DNA of 64,000 nucleotides from Wurfbainia villosa (GCA_025175895.1 CM046000.1:69902720-69966719); one strand, 5' to 3'. Shown: positions 9,770 to 19,677, counted from the first letter of the stretch. A program made the numbers and translations. The notes: a model not told the origin generated them from the letters alone.

Positions 9770-11188
9770 ATGGCTCACATTGAGGGGTATAGCACCACCC
9801 GACCTCCGTTCTTTAACGGAGATGATTTCCGTTATTGGAAAGGTCGGATGGAGTGTTTCTTGAAAACACAAGTCGAGACTTGGATAATAATCCAAACCGG
9901 CTTTGCTCTACCCACCAATGATCAAGGAGAGGCCTTGGATTTAAACAAGTGGACAAATGCAACCAAGAGGCAAATCGAAGCCGATGCAAGAGCAACCCAA
10001 ATATTGCAATGCGGCTTGTCCAAGGAGGAACTCAACCGCATCGGACCATTCATTAGCGCCAAAGACCTCTGGAATAAATTGATTGACTTACACGAAGGGA
10101 CGGCCGATGCTAAGGTATGTAAAAGAGATTTACTTTTAAATAAACTGTATAATCTAAAGATGCAGGATCATGAGACCGCCACCCAACTACATGCGCGGAT
10201 CCAAGATATCGTCAACGGTCTTCATTCGATCGGGCAAGCCATAGAGAACCGGGACCTTATAAGGTACGCTTTAAATGCTTTCCCTAGGACTACCTTGTGG
10301 GCATCCATTGTCGATGTCTACAAGGTCTCTAAGGACCTTTCGAAGCTTAGGTTAGACGAATTATTTTCTGAGTTTGAACTTCATGAGCAAACTAACGTGG
10401 TCCGGTCCGAGAGAGGTATTGCTCTACTTGCAGGACAAAGAAGGAAATTGAAGAATGAGAACCAAAAGAAAAAGGTAGCAAGAAAAGCCTTCCATGCAAC
10501 TTGGGACAACAGAGAAGACATAGCTTACATGGCAAGAACGGAGGAGTCCGAGTCAGAATCCGAAGCCGAGTCCAACTACAACTCCGACTCCGACCCCGAA
10601 GATTATTTCGAGAGAATCGAGAGAAAACTCAAAGCCGAACCAAAAGGGAAAGTCAAGGTTAATCGCTCTTTAATTAGTACGCTTTACAATACAATTAAAA
10701 TGCTTAATAGGAAATTAACTAAGTCCGAGTCTAGGGTTGAGTCGTTACTTGAGGAGGTTGAAACCCTCAAGCAAGAGGCTACTCTAACCCCTTCAACTAG
10801 TCAAGTTCAAGAGGGAAACTCAACTCAAATTGAAAAACTTGAGGAGGAGAATTCTCTCTTGAAAGACCAAGTTCAAGAGGTTGAGGCTAGGTTGGAAAGG
10901 TTCACGTTGGGATCTAAGAACCTTAGTCGACTACTTGGAACCCAAAGAGTAGTGTACAACAAAGCCGGACTCGGATTTAGGTCAACGACTACGAATAGGT
11001 CATATATGTCTATCGTAAATCGTAGTCATCAAAGAGTCCAAGCATGGGTCCCTAAGAACCTTTTGATCTCAACTCTAGGATCCAACACGTACTGGGTTCC
11101 CAAGGACCAAATCCACTATGTGGATAGACCGAACCGATTCAACGGTCTAGGGGGAGCCAGTACAAAATATGTTTGTGCTTTGACTTAG
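9770..11188 (+). CDS. Sirevirus-type Gag polyprotein of S0, intact
   Basis: The 472-residue frame starts at the ATG at 9770, about 480 bases after the primer site, and is uninterrupted. Residues about 1-225 form the copia Gag core (UBN2/DUF4219-like: the N-terminal segment with FNGDDFRYWKGRM, later DLWNKLIDLHEG and LLLNKLYNLKM). Residues about 225-250 are basic. A Ser/Glu/Asp-rich acidic segment follows at about 258-285, then a long predicted coiled coil at about 300-385 with heptad Leu and Glu, then a tail with VQAWVPK and YWVPK as in other Sirevirus Gag ends. Gag would assemble cytoplasmic particles that package the RNA. No CCHC zinc knuckle is present, although related Gags carry one between the core and the acidic region. 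The S3 and S4 fragments match only the tail. Confidence 0.9.
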   Translation: MAHIEGYSTTRPPFFNGDDFRYWKGRMECFLKTQVETWIIIQTGFALPTNDQGEALDLNKWTNATKRQIEADARATQILQCGLSKEELNRIGPFISAKDLWNKLIDLHEGTADAKVCKRDLLLNKLYNLKMQDHETATQLHARIQDIVNGLHSIGQAIENRDLIRYALNAFPRTTLWASIVDVYKVSKDLSKLRLDELFSEFELHEQTNVVRSERGIALLAGQRRKLKNENQKKKVARKAFHATWDNREDIAYMARTEESESESEAESNYNSDSDPEDYFERIERKLKAEPKGKVKVNRSLISTLYNTIKMLNRKLTKSESRVESLLEEVETLKQEATLTPSTSQVQEGNSTQIEKLEEENSLLKDQVQEVEARLERFTLGSKNLSRLLGTQRVVYNKAGLGFRSTTTNRSYMSIVNRSHQRVQAWVPKNLLISTLGSNTYWVPKDQIHYVDRPNRFNGLGGASTKYVCALT

Positions 11189-12143
11189 AAATTGCATGCT
11201 TTAACTTAAAAAGTTTGTGCTTTAAAACTTTTGAACTCACTTAGAACACGTACATAACCAACTAAAATCCTACGAAAAGATTGAGCCTCGGGGAGCCTCT
11301 TTTCAAAAATAACCAGTTAGACTAGGAAATAATCTTAGGTGAGTCAAGTCATCATTTTCTTGAAAATGGCTTTGTCTAAGGAAGTGGTCGATGATCCGAT
11401 AAAAGAAGGCCCCTGTGCCTCGCCACGACCTGGAAGCCAAGATCTTGAAAAGGTAAACTTGACAAGCCTAGGGTCAAATCCAAATCTAACACAAAATTAC
11501 TTGAACCTAAATGCACTTAATCAACTTAATTTAAAATCATCTCACAAAACATATAAGGTGAACAAATTCTGAGACACATAGAATGGGTGAGATGTTAAGG
11601 ATAATTGAAATATACTTAAAACAATCTCTTCAAAATACTACCTATTTTCTCAACTATTGTACTTAACAACTCTTAGGCCAAAGTTTAGCGCCCCCTACAT
11701 CTCTTATACTTCATATATTTGACTAAGGGGGAGAGCAAACTAACCCTAAAGGTTATATTATAAATCTTTAGATTATTGGTGCAGAGGGGCACACCTCGAA
11801 CCAATCTATCTAACTACTGCTAGACGTATGCTTGGACTCATATTTGATTTATCTAGATGCATGCATATACGATATTGTTTTCAAACCCCTATTTTATACA
11901 AAAACCCCAAAAAAATTTTTTGATTTATGGCAAAAGGGGGAGAAGAGCAAAAGTTAAGGGGGAGTAACATAAAATTTAATTTTGAAAATTAAATTATTTC
12001 TTTCAACACTCACCTAGGGTTAAGGGGGAGTTTTGGTTGAGGGGGAGTTTTTGAAAATGACATTCATCATTTACTATACTGGTTTTATGCTTTAATTTTC
12101 CTTAACTTTGTGTTGGTTTGCCATAGATCAAAAAGGGGGAGAT
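11189..12143 (+). mobile_element. S0 3' non-coding region with several polypurine tracts
   Basis: It has no pol sequence. At about 11378-11450 is a block conserved with S3 and S4 (AGGAAGTGGTC ... CTCGCCACGACCTGG). From about 11724 AGGGGGAG tracts recur (about 11727, 11937, 11958, 12021, 12039) before the final one at 12130-12143. A 77-codon frame at 11339-11572 overlaps the conserved block but is not preserved in S3 or S4, so I do not call it a gene. Confidence 0.8.
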
Positions 12144-12208
12144 TGTTGGTGCAGGGGCACTAGATAATCGAACCTGTGTTTTGATTATGGCAAAGACACA
12201 AAGTTAAG
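12101..12208 (+). other. Inverted repeat across S0 polypurine tract and 3' LTR start
   Basis: CTTAACTTTGTG (12101-12112) pairs with CACAAAGTTAAG (12197-12208), 12 of 12. TTTGCCATA (12117-12125) pairs with TATGGCAAA (12187-12195), 9 of 9. ATCAAAA (12127-12133) pairs with TTTTGAT (12179-12185), 7 of 7. The loop of about 45 bases holds the G run of the tract and the LTR start at 12144. Confidence 0.8.
12130..12143 (+). promoter_or_regulatory. S0 polypurine tract
   Basis: AAAAAGGGGGAGAT abuts the LTR start TGTTGGTGC. It is the plus-strand primer. Confidence 0.92.
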
Positions 12209-13207
12209 TTTACATCGTTATCTCACGAGCTATCAAGTGTGCAGAAAAGTATTAAAGCTGGAGCTAAAGGCTAGCGACACCCGGAGGAAGCCGCGGTGGT
12301 CGGGCGACACTCGAGTGACTTCGGAGGGAGCCGAAGGAATCAAGTGGAAGGCCGGAAGCGAGAGCTACTATCGAGGTAAGCTCGTGTGAGTGAGAGATTG
12401 TAAGGTTGTGTCCTCTTTACGGGGATGACCATAGGCGGCGATCCGATTAAGACTTCCCGTGGAAGGTCTAGGTCGAGATCGGACGGTCAGAAACCGTCGC
12501 ATTTATCATTTTCCGAGCTAATCTCTTATTGCAGAGAAGTGGCCAAGCTGGCAATGATCGCGGACACATAGCGCCGATCGATGTCCATCACCGATCGATG
12601 GGAGTCATCGACGATCGATGGCGACGACTCAGCTTTTGCGCTAGGTCAAAATGGATAATGTTTGACGCGGCCACTTCGCGATAAAATTTGGAAAAATTCA
12701 TGATCCATTCCAAAGAAATAGGAGACAAATTCAGAGGCTAAAGTCTATAAAAGGAGGGGAGGATTCATCTCCAAATTACATCAATTATTCATCAAGTGCT
12801 CCTACAACGCCAACGCTTCAACACCGTCATAACGCCGACGCGACGACAACCTCAGATCTTCTTCGTCGGTAGCAGCATCTAGTAATACTTTTTATTATTG
12901 TATTCGTTGTTGTTTTTTGTAACGAGGTGAGGTAGGCTTGTTGCCTCATCCTTGTACTTCCGGATTTTGTGATCGTTGTCTCCTACCTCCAACAAGGAGG
13001 AGACGTTATAGTGCTTTGCCCTCCGTACGCGGTCAAGGACCGATAGGGCCTTGGAGTAGCAACCACTGGGTTGTGAACCAAGTAAAATAAACGTGTCATT
13101 TTATTTTCCGCTGTGTTTACTCGTTTACTTTGCGTATCGAACGAACGAAAATGAAAGTTTTACGATCGCTATTCACCCCCCCTCTAGCGACGCTTCTCGA
13201 TCCAACA
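12144..13207 (+). mobile_element. S0 3' LTR (1064 bp)
   Basis: Same ends and order as the 5' LTR. It differs by scattered transitions, small indels near 12835, and a dense patch at about 12490-12640. Confidence 0.92.
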
Positions 13208-13212
13208 TATAT
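13208..13212. repeat. S0 target site duplication, right
   Basis: TATAT, identical to 8210-8214. Confidence 0.9.
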
Positions 13213-14855
13213 TTGGGGTCCAAGTATATTTAGCCACAAAACAGAATATATATCATGCATATAATTGAAAAACAAATATAAACATGTAACAAATGAAAAT
13301 AGAGAATCGATATTCCTCTCGATCTTCTATTGTATGACCTTCCTCCTTTCGGACGTCGTGTGGGTGACGATCTACCAAAAGTTGAAGCTCCTAGATCACC
13401 AATCTTCCTTCCTTGCTCATTCTGAGCAAGAGGAAGAATAGAAACAAGACATTTTTATCCTTCCTTTAGCCAACCAACAAGCAACGAGCAAGTTGCTTGC
13501 CGCCGGCCAACAAGGAGAAGGGAGAAGAGATGATTGCCGGCCAAGAGCTTCAAGGGAGGACCCTAAGACTTGGTTCCACCGGCCAAGGAGAAGGAGAAGA
13601 GCTGCTATGGATGTCGGCCAAGGTGAGGAAGGGGTTGTATGGACGCTTGCCACCAAAAGAAGAAGAAGGAGATAAGAAAAAATTTTCTTAATAGGTGCCG
13701 CCAACTCCAAACCCTAGCCTCCAAGCCTTGCCGGCCAAAACCCTAATCCTATCTCTAATTGGATTCTTAGTTACCACCCACCACTTGCCCTCCTTTTATA
13801 GAGTTAGGGATAAGCTTTGTTTTAATCTCCACCATTGGTTCTAGGGATTTAATCTCAACCGTCGGATCTAGAGATTTAATCTCAACCGTCGGATCTAGAG
13901 ATTTAATCTCTACCTTTGGATCTAGAGTTTTGTTTTCATCCATTGGATCTAAGCTTCATGAGGTATTAATAGGCTGCAATAGGGACCATGAAAAGGAGTT
14001 GGATCTTGGTCACCCAATGGATCAAGCCCACATAAAGTCTGATCCATTAATGATAATCCAATCCACTAAAGGATTATCATTGATCTACCTTACCAACCCC
14101 CATAAGTTAATATGGGCTCCATATATTATATGTACATTTTCTCCCCGTGTTTAAGATCTCGAATGTACGTCGATTAATTAATTAACTGACCATTAATTAA
14201 TCAATATCTAACTCCATGAGTAGTACCACTCAACCTTTTCATCATACCGGACCAAGTCCACCTGCGGGGTTTACATGATGAACATTATGAGCTCCTCAAG
14301 GGGACATCATCATCCTAATATACAGGACACAGTTTCCTTCTATAATCAATGGTACACCATATAAATAATATCATTTCCCAACTTACCGAGCCTATCGATT
14401 TAATCTATAAATCTCACCCATTGGTAAATCAAAGAGATGGATACTAAGTATATGTGCCCGTTATTATATCGGGATTAAGATTATATACAATATAATATCT
14501 GAGGTCTGATTCGATTATGTAGTCAGCAATAAATCGAATCACCTCTAAGTCGGTCCTGCTCAATACACACAAAGTGCACTAGTGTGATTCTATGGTCAAG
14601 ACAAACCAATACCAAATCACACTACAACCATTCCAATGGTTTATTCAAAGCCATCTCAGTTGTAGCCTTTACTTATACTTTACAAGGAATAGATAACATG
14701 ATCTCCTATGTGACACCACACACCATGTTATCTACAATGTAATGTATTAGACAATATGCATAGCCATAAAAATATGCAAACAATGATCATGTGATTCTTA
14801 TTTCAAAATAAAGATGTTCGTACAAAAGATAGACTTTTTAGTATACATCCCAATA
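13213..14855 (-). mobile_element. C1 5' LTR, remainder
   Basis: It continues the LTR broken by S0 and runs to the LTR start on the minus strand (TATTGGGATGTATAC, usual TGTTGGGATGTATAC with one change) at 14855. Without S0 the LTR is 1886 bp, close to C2 (1876) and C5 (1888). A minus-strand TATA box is near 13794-13800. Apparent frames at 13417-13710 are not conserved in other copies. Confidence 0.85.
13828..13950. repeat. 24-bp minisatellite in C1 LTR
   Basis: About five units of GGATCTAGAGATTTAATCTC plus AACCGTC or variants. All C LTRs carry it. Confidence 0.85.
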
Positions 14856-15268
14856 AACTTTTGGTAGATCTTCGCCCACACGACATCCAAAAGAAGTAAG
14901 GTCATACAATAGAAGATCGAGAGGTATATCAATTATCTATTTTCTTTTGTAACATGTTTATATTTGTTTTTCAATTATATGAATGTTATATATTCTTTTT
15001 TGTGGCTAATATAACTTGGACCCCGAACATAAACACAAAAGCCGACGATCTGTACATCGTCTATTCCACGGCTATTCGTAGAATAGAGGTTGGTTGCTTG
15101 AACAATAAGTTTGTTCAAGTGACTACTCTAATCGAATAGCACGATGATGAAATAGTTGCTTGGGTAATCCCTCTTGTCAAGGATAAATTTTTTTTATCCG
15201 GGGACGTAGAAGGGATCGCCATGAACAAGCGACTGAGTTGAAGTGGGAAGCGAAGTTTCCTACCTTCA
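14856..15268 (+). mobile_element. Inverted 3' part of a C-type LTR
   Basis: It starts abruptly at AACTTTTGGTAGATC and ends GTTTCCTACCTTCA, followed by a primer site. It is the reverse complement of the C1 LTR parts 7972-8214 and 13213-13387, so the two form a large inverted repeat. It carries the conserved stems CTATTC/GAATAG and CTTGAACAA/TTGTTCAAG with one change. Confidence 0.8.
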
Positions 15269-15270
15269 AG

Positions 15271-15282
15271 TTGTATCAGAGC
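15271..15282 (+). promoter_or_regulatory. Degraded primer binding site
   Basis: TTGTATCAGAGC differs from the usual TGGTATCAGAGC by one G to T change, two bases after the LTR end. Confidence 0.75.
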
Positions 15283-15322
15283 TTCGGTTCCAAAGGCAAA
15301 ACCTTCAGATCTAACCAGATCT

Positions 15323-15622
15323 TTGGAAAGGTTCACTTCGGGTTCCAAGTATCTCAATATGATGCTTGGATCTCAACGAGTCGTGTACAACAAGTCTAGA
15401 CTCAGATACAAAGCTAAATCCTCTTATAAATCATACATGTCATTACTTAGCCGAAACACTAAGAATAGAGTCCAAGCATGGGTTCCTAAGTTTAGCTTAG
15501 TCAACCAAGTTGGACCAAATCAATTTTGGGTTCCCAAGAGTCAAGTTCACTTAGTGAACAAAACTCAATCAAGCTACCATTTAGGGGGAGCTAACACTTT
15601 GCTTGTTTTCTTGTTTAGTTAA
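15323..15622 (+). pseudogene. C-terminal end of Sirevirus gag (S3)
   Basis: The 99-codon frame has FTSGSKYL, GSQRVVYNKS, VQAWVPK and FWVPKSQVHL, matching the last 100 residues of the S0 Gag at about 35-45% by eye and S4 more closely. The first about 370 codons are absent. The frame is open to the stop at 15620-15622. It has no promoter or start of its own. Confidence 0.8.
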
Positions 15623-15759
15623 ACACCTGCATGCTTTAGTTTACTTTACTTGCTTAATTTAGAATGGACTAGATAGGAAACAAAGTAGTTTAAACTTGAA
15701 CATCCTAGTACTAAGACAAGTGAACTGATAATGAGTTAGGGAAGCTCTTCGAAGTGCAT

Positions 15760-16010
15760 GTCCAGGAAGTGGTCATTGCTCCGATAACCAAGAAGGTCAT
15801 GTGTCTCGCCACGACCTGGTGCACTAAGTCGAGTGGAACTGACTGAAGCTAACTCACTAAGTCTTTAACTAGTTAGACTAAGGCTTAGTCCAAAGTGAAT
15901 CAAGTACTTGATTCCTTTATTGACTTTGTCTAGGAAGTGGTCGTTGCTCTGATAACCAAGAAGGTCATGTGTCTCGCCACAACCTAGAAGTCAATGCTGG
16001 AAAAACCTAC
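15760..16010 (+). repeat. Conserved post-gag block, two copies 166 bp apart
   Basis: AGGAAGTGGTC at 15764 and 15930 is followed by CCGATAACCAAGAAGGTC (one change in copy two) and TCTCGCCAC(G/A)ACCT. S4 has the same pair and S0 has one copy. Reading frames are not kept, so a non-coding role or decayed coding origin are both open. Confidence 0.7.
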
Positions 16011-16194
16011 TTGACTAGCTCAACCAAGCTTGAATCTAACACAAATTTAAAAAACTTTGAAATTGCTCATTAAATTTAATTAAGATAAAAAAGAAATCCT
16101 CATCTCACAAAACTCATAGGAATAAGTGTATTGAAAACCTAGCTTGGGTGAGATGATTTAGAACCTAATTAAGATTAATTAGTTTAATTTAGGT

Positions 16195-16500
16195 TAACTC
16201 AACCTAATATACTTACCTTAACAACTTACCTTAATTCAACTTAACTTAATTCAACTCAACTTAATTTATTAAACTAAACAAACATACCTAAATAAATAGA
16301 TTCACTTAACTTAACTACTTAATAACTTGGCTTAAATTTAATTAAATTAAACCTAATTTAACTAGATTAAAACAAACTTAGTTGACTCACTAAATTAAAC
16401 TTAATCATCTAATCGAGACAACTTACTTAATAAAAAAACAATTAAGTAAATAAATGAAATTAACCTAATAAAATCAATTTAAACATAAAAATCAACCAAA
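16195..16500 (+). repeat. Low-complexity AACTTAA-rich spacer
   Basis: AT-rich sequence built from TTAACTTAA and AATTCAACT words, with no gene. A similar stretch lies in S4 at about 52090-52320. Confidence 0.6.
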
Positions 16501-16514
16501 ATTAAACATACATG

Positions 16515-16755
16515 AATTCAGTCGACTGAATTGTTTTCAGTTGACTCAACAAGAGTTGATTGAATCAGCTTTAGTTGCCTCCGAGTATCGGGATGGTAAA
16601 ACACGACTTCAGTCAGCTGAAATATATTTAGTCAACTGAAATGAAATGATAGATAAAGTTTAGACGGTGAAGTAAATAGTTAAATTAATTATAGTCGACT
16701 GAAACATTTTCAGTCGACTCTAATTCAGTCGACTGGACTATTTCCAGTCGATTGG
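16515..16755. repeat. Cluster of CAGTCGACTG palindromes
   Basis: The perfect 10-base palindrome occurs at 16519 and near 16725, with one- or two-base variants near 16537, 16611, 16631, 16692, 16711 and 16745. The same motif occurs in S1 (about 1913-1950 and 2931). Confidence 0.75.
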
Positions 16756-16954
16756 ATTCCGTCTATACGAACAGCACCAAACCACACCAAAAAGAACCAC
16801 AACCACCACAAAACCACTGCGAAAACCCTATTTCCAAACGGTCGAAGAGTTTAGGTCATCATATTTCTTTAATATCATCCAAAATGCTAAGGTAATAACT
16901 CTAAAACTTTAGTTTCAATTATTTTCAATAAATATTAAATATTTGTAATTCAAT

Positions 16955-17525
16955 TAGGGGTAAAAGAAGAGTTGTTGAGATTGAGTCATCGACTCCATGC
17001 TTGGATATTAGGTTCCCCACTGAGGGGCATAGGATTAGGTTTGAGAACACCATTTATATTCCTATGCCTACTAGATACATTAGTAAATGATATTTTAGTA
17101 ATGCATCCATGCTTAGTATGAAGGTCATAGCACACTATGAATTAGAAAAACTAGTTTATTGCAAAAACTCTATTAACATAGAATTATGTGCAGAGTTTTT
17201 CAATAATTTTAGTAAAATGGATGACATTTCATATTCTACATACTAGAGTACATGCTAAGGACTTTGTTTTTACCCCCACTATGTTGAGAGAGTATTTCGG
17301 ACTCATGCATTTGACATGTCTTGTTGCATGATTTTCGTCCAGGGAGTTACCGTACAGTGACCCCTACTCTCATATTATATTAGATAGGATACATATGTAT
17401 CTTTTTGGTGAGGAAAGAACTCCGTCTGTAAGTATCTTTAGTTCTACTAGACTCGGAGTACAGGACTATACCCTATACCGAGTCATAGTGAACTACATTC
17501 TGCTACTCACCACTAGGGACATCGC
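16955..17525 (+). pseudogene. Decayed coding-like region, possibly Sirevirus envelope-like or extra ORF
   Basis: In one frame from about 16960 residues run CLDIRFPTEGHRIRFENTI, then YIPMPTRYIS, interrupted by a stop; later AHYELEKLVYCKNSINIELC and, in shifted frames, PYSD and VIVNYILLLTT. The amino acid make-up is coding-like, but at least three stops or shifts break it. I recognise no domain with confidence. Position in a Sirevirus and resemblance to the plant 'transposon protein' type found in Sirevirus and Athila extra ORFs suggest an envelope-like remnant; this is weak. Confidence 0.35.
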
Positions 17526-19677
17526 TATGATTGTAAGATATCAAAAAAATGCTTGTTAATTAGAAAAATACCCTATGGAATTTTCCAGATATTTTTAGAA
17601 AATTTCTGAACTTAAATGGAAATTTCAATGGCAATTGCGGGGAAAGATTTAAAAGACTTTGGGAAAGCCTGTTTAGGTTATCTGTTTATGAGGGGTTAAT
17701 AGGGTTTAATTGATCTAAGTTTAAATATAAAACCCTAAGTTTAATGGGGGTTTATCTAGGTGTTTGTGTCAAGTTGGGTTAACTCGGATATGATCTAGTC
17801 TAACTAAACCACTTAGATCAGCCGTTAAAAACTCACTCGTCTATTCCTTTAACGCGAGTCGCCGACCGTTCCTTCTGTTTTGTCACCGCCGAATCCTGAG
17901 CATTTTCTCCCTCACATTTTCTTCTTCTCCTTGATCACGACTTTCCTCCTTCCAGCCGCAGTTGCAAACCCCTCTTCCCTCTCTCAATCACACCTTTTCC
18001 TCCTCTCATTCTCAAGCACGATTTCCTTCTTCTTCCTCGTGACTCAACTCTCGCATCTTTGTTCCTCTCCGCAGCTGACCTCTCCCTCATTCTTTCTCCT
18101 TGCGACGAACGGTGGCGACCAGCCTCGGTAGAGCCCAAGGACGAGTCGACGGCGAGCGTGCGGAGTTGGGAGCTTGGAATCGGCGACGTCCAATTGTAAT
18201 CTACCCTTGCAATCTCTGCCGGAGAAAGCTCAAGAACTGATGGTGCCAGGGAAGCAACAAGTTTGTCGGCAAACAGAGTCAATTGGTTAACGAGCAGAGC
18301 CGTCAGAGTGGGGGGATTTCGCTGACGACCGTCGCAGTAGCTAGGTAAGGGTCGACCTTCTCCTTGTCTAACTCCTGCAGTGATCTTCCATGGTTGGCCG
18401 TGGGTCTATTTTGAGCAGTGGGTTGTGTCGGTGAACAGGGGATAGGAGGGAGGAGGCTGATGGTAGAGTTTCTAGGGCTAGTAAGCATGATTTACCTTTC
18501 CCTTCAATTGTTGTTGTTCGATTTTGTTATCTGTCGAGGAGTCTTGGCTGTGATGTTTTATTGGGAATTCTTGATTGTTATTGGAGTCGGGTATCCTTTA
18601 TTCGATCGTGAAGAGTAGTTGTTACCTTCTTCTTACTTGCATTGGCAGGAATTCCCATTCTGTTGCAGTGATTGAAGTTGTGATTGGAGAAATCCATATT
18701 TGGGTAGGTGTGAGAGATAAATGCTGATTTGGATGTTTGTGAAGGGGAGGAATATTTCGAATGGGACTGTGGAAGCTGAGATTGAGGTAAGTTCATATTT
18801 GAATGGTTGCAAATGCTTATTGTTTGATAGGTCATTAGTTAATCAAAGTGTGATGGATGCTATTATAATGTGCAATTGATGTTGTTATTGAATTGGACAT
18901 TAGGTGAGTTTTGACCTGATCATGCTATAGAGTGCAATGGTAATATCGTTCTATGATCCTTGTTATAGTGGGTGGATGGTGGATTTGCATGCTGTATTTT
19001 GACAAGGAATTGATTCAAAATAAAGGGATTCATAACTAATTCTTGTATGATTAGTGAAATCAAAAGGTTAGATTAATAGCTCTCATCTTAGAGATGACAA
19101 GGAATTATATGAATCCATAAAGGGAAATGATTAGTAGTGGTTATCTAATCAGAGCTTAGGGTTATGCTAGAGATCTATTGATATATATATTGCATGTTGC
19201 AGGATTTTGATTCGAGACATTCTTGGACATAAAGACTATCAACATAGTCTATATATCAGGTGGGTAATTTATTACCCTAGTTAGGTAGTTATTGATGCAT
19301 GCAGATTTAGATATGTGATCATATTACCTTGACTCTGCTCTTATTTATTCTTGTGCTTGATACTTTGTATTTGGCCTTATATGCTCTGTTGCTGTTATCA
19401 CATTTTCCCTCATCATCATTAGGAGTTACAGATGTAAAGTAAGTAAACCTATAAATACTTAGTTATGTGTAAATAGTGGAGTACGGATGATGACCTGATT
19501 TGTAAATTAGGAAAGAGGTCATCCATAAGTAGATAATGTCCTGAATGTAGGATTGATATCAATACCCTTATGTGCTTGTTTACTACTGATCATGTGTTGT
19601 GTAAATGGTCAGGTAAATTGTGATTAGTGTGTTTCTACGGACCAGTGGTCCTAGTTTGTTATGATCAGTTGAGTATG

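Larger units (their letters stand above)
8215..13207 (+). mobile_element. S0: complete gag-only Sirevirus derivative (4993 bp)
   Basis: It has two LTRs of 1061 and 1064 bp with TGTTGG...CCAACA ends, a primer site, one intact gag frame, a polypurine tract and a perfect 5-bp target duplication. Between the gag stop (11188) and the 3' LTR (12144) there are only 955 bases, with no protease, integrase or reverse transcriptase motif. Such terminal-repeat elements carrying only Gag are known in plants (TR-GAG type) and depend on pol supplied by relatives. It sits inside the C1 LTR. S2 has the same LTR family. Confidence 0.9.
15319..17531 (+). mobile_element. S3: internal Sirevirus fragment without LTRs
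   Basis: It begins at the C-terminal part of gag, joined to about 35 bases of C-type leader. It continues through a non-coding spacer shared with S4 and ends where G1 inserted. No protease, integrase or RT is visible, and no polypurine tract. Confidence 0.7.

Noticed and set aside
11339..11572. 77-codon frame after S0 gag
   Set aside because: Overlaps a block conserved in S3 and S4 where the frame is not kept.
13417..13710. 97-codon Leu-rich frame in the C1 LTR, with overlapping frames on the other strand
   Set aside because: Same LTR region in C2, C3, C4 and C5 gives different broken frames.
17880..18282. Ser/Leu/Phe-rich and Arg-rich frames in the G1 5' LTR
   Set aside because: The same stretch in the 3' LTR (26388-26760) has different frames and stops; both strands are open because the sequence is CT-rich.
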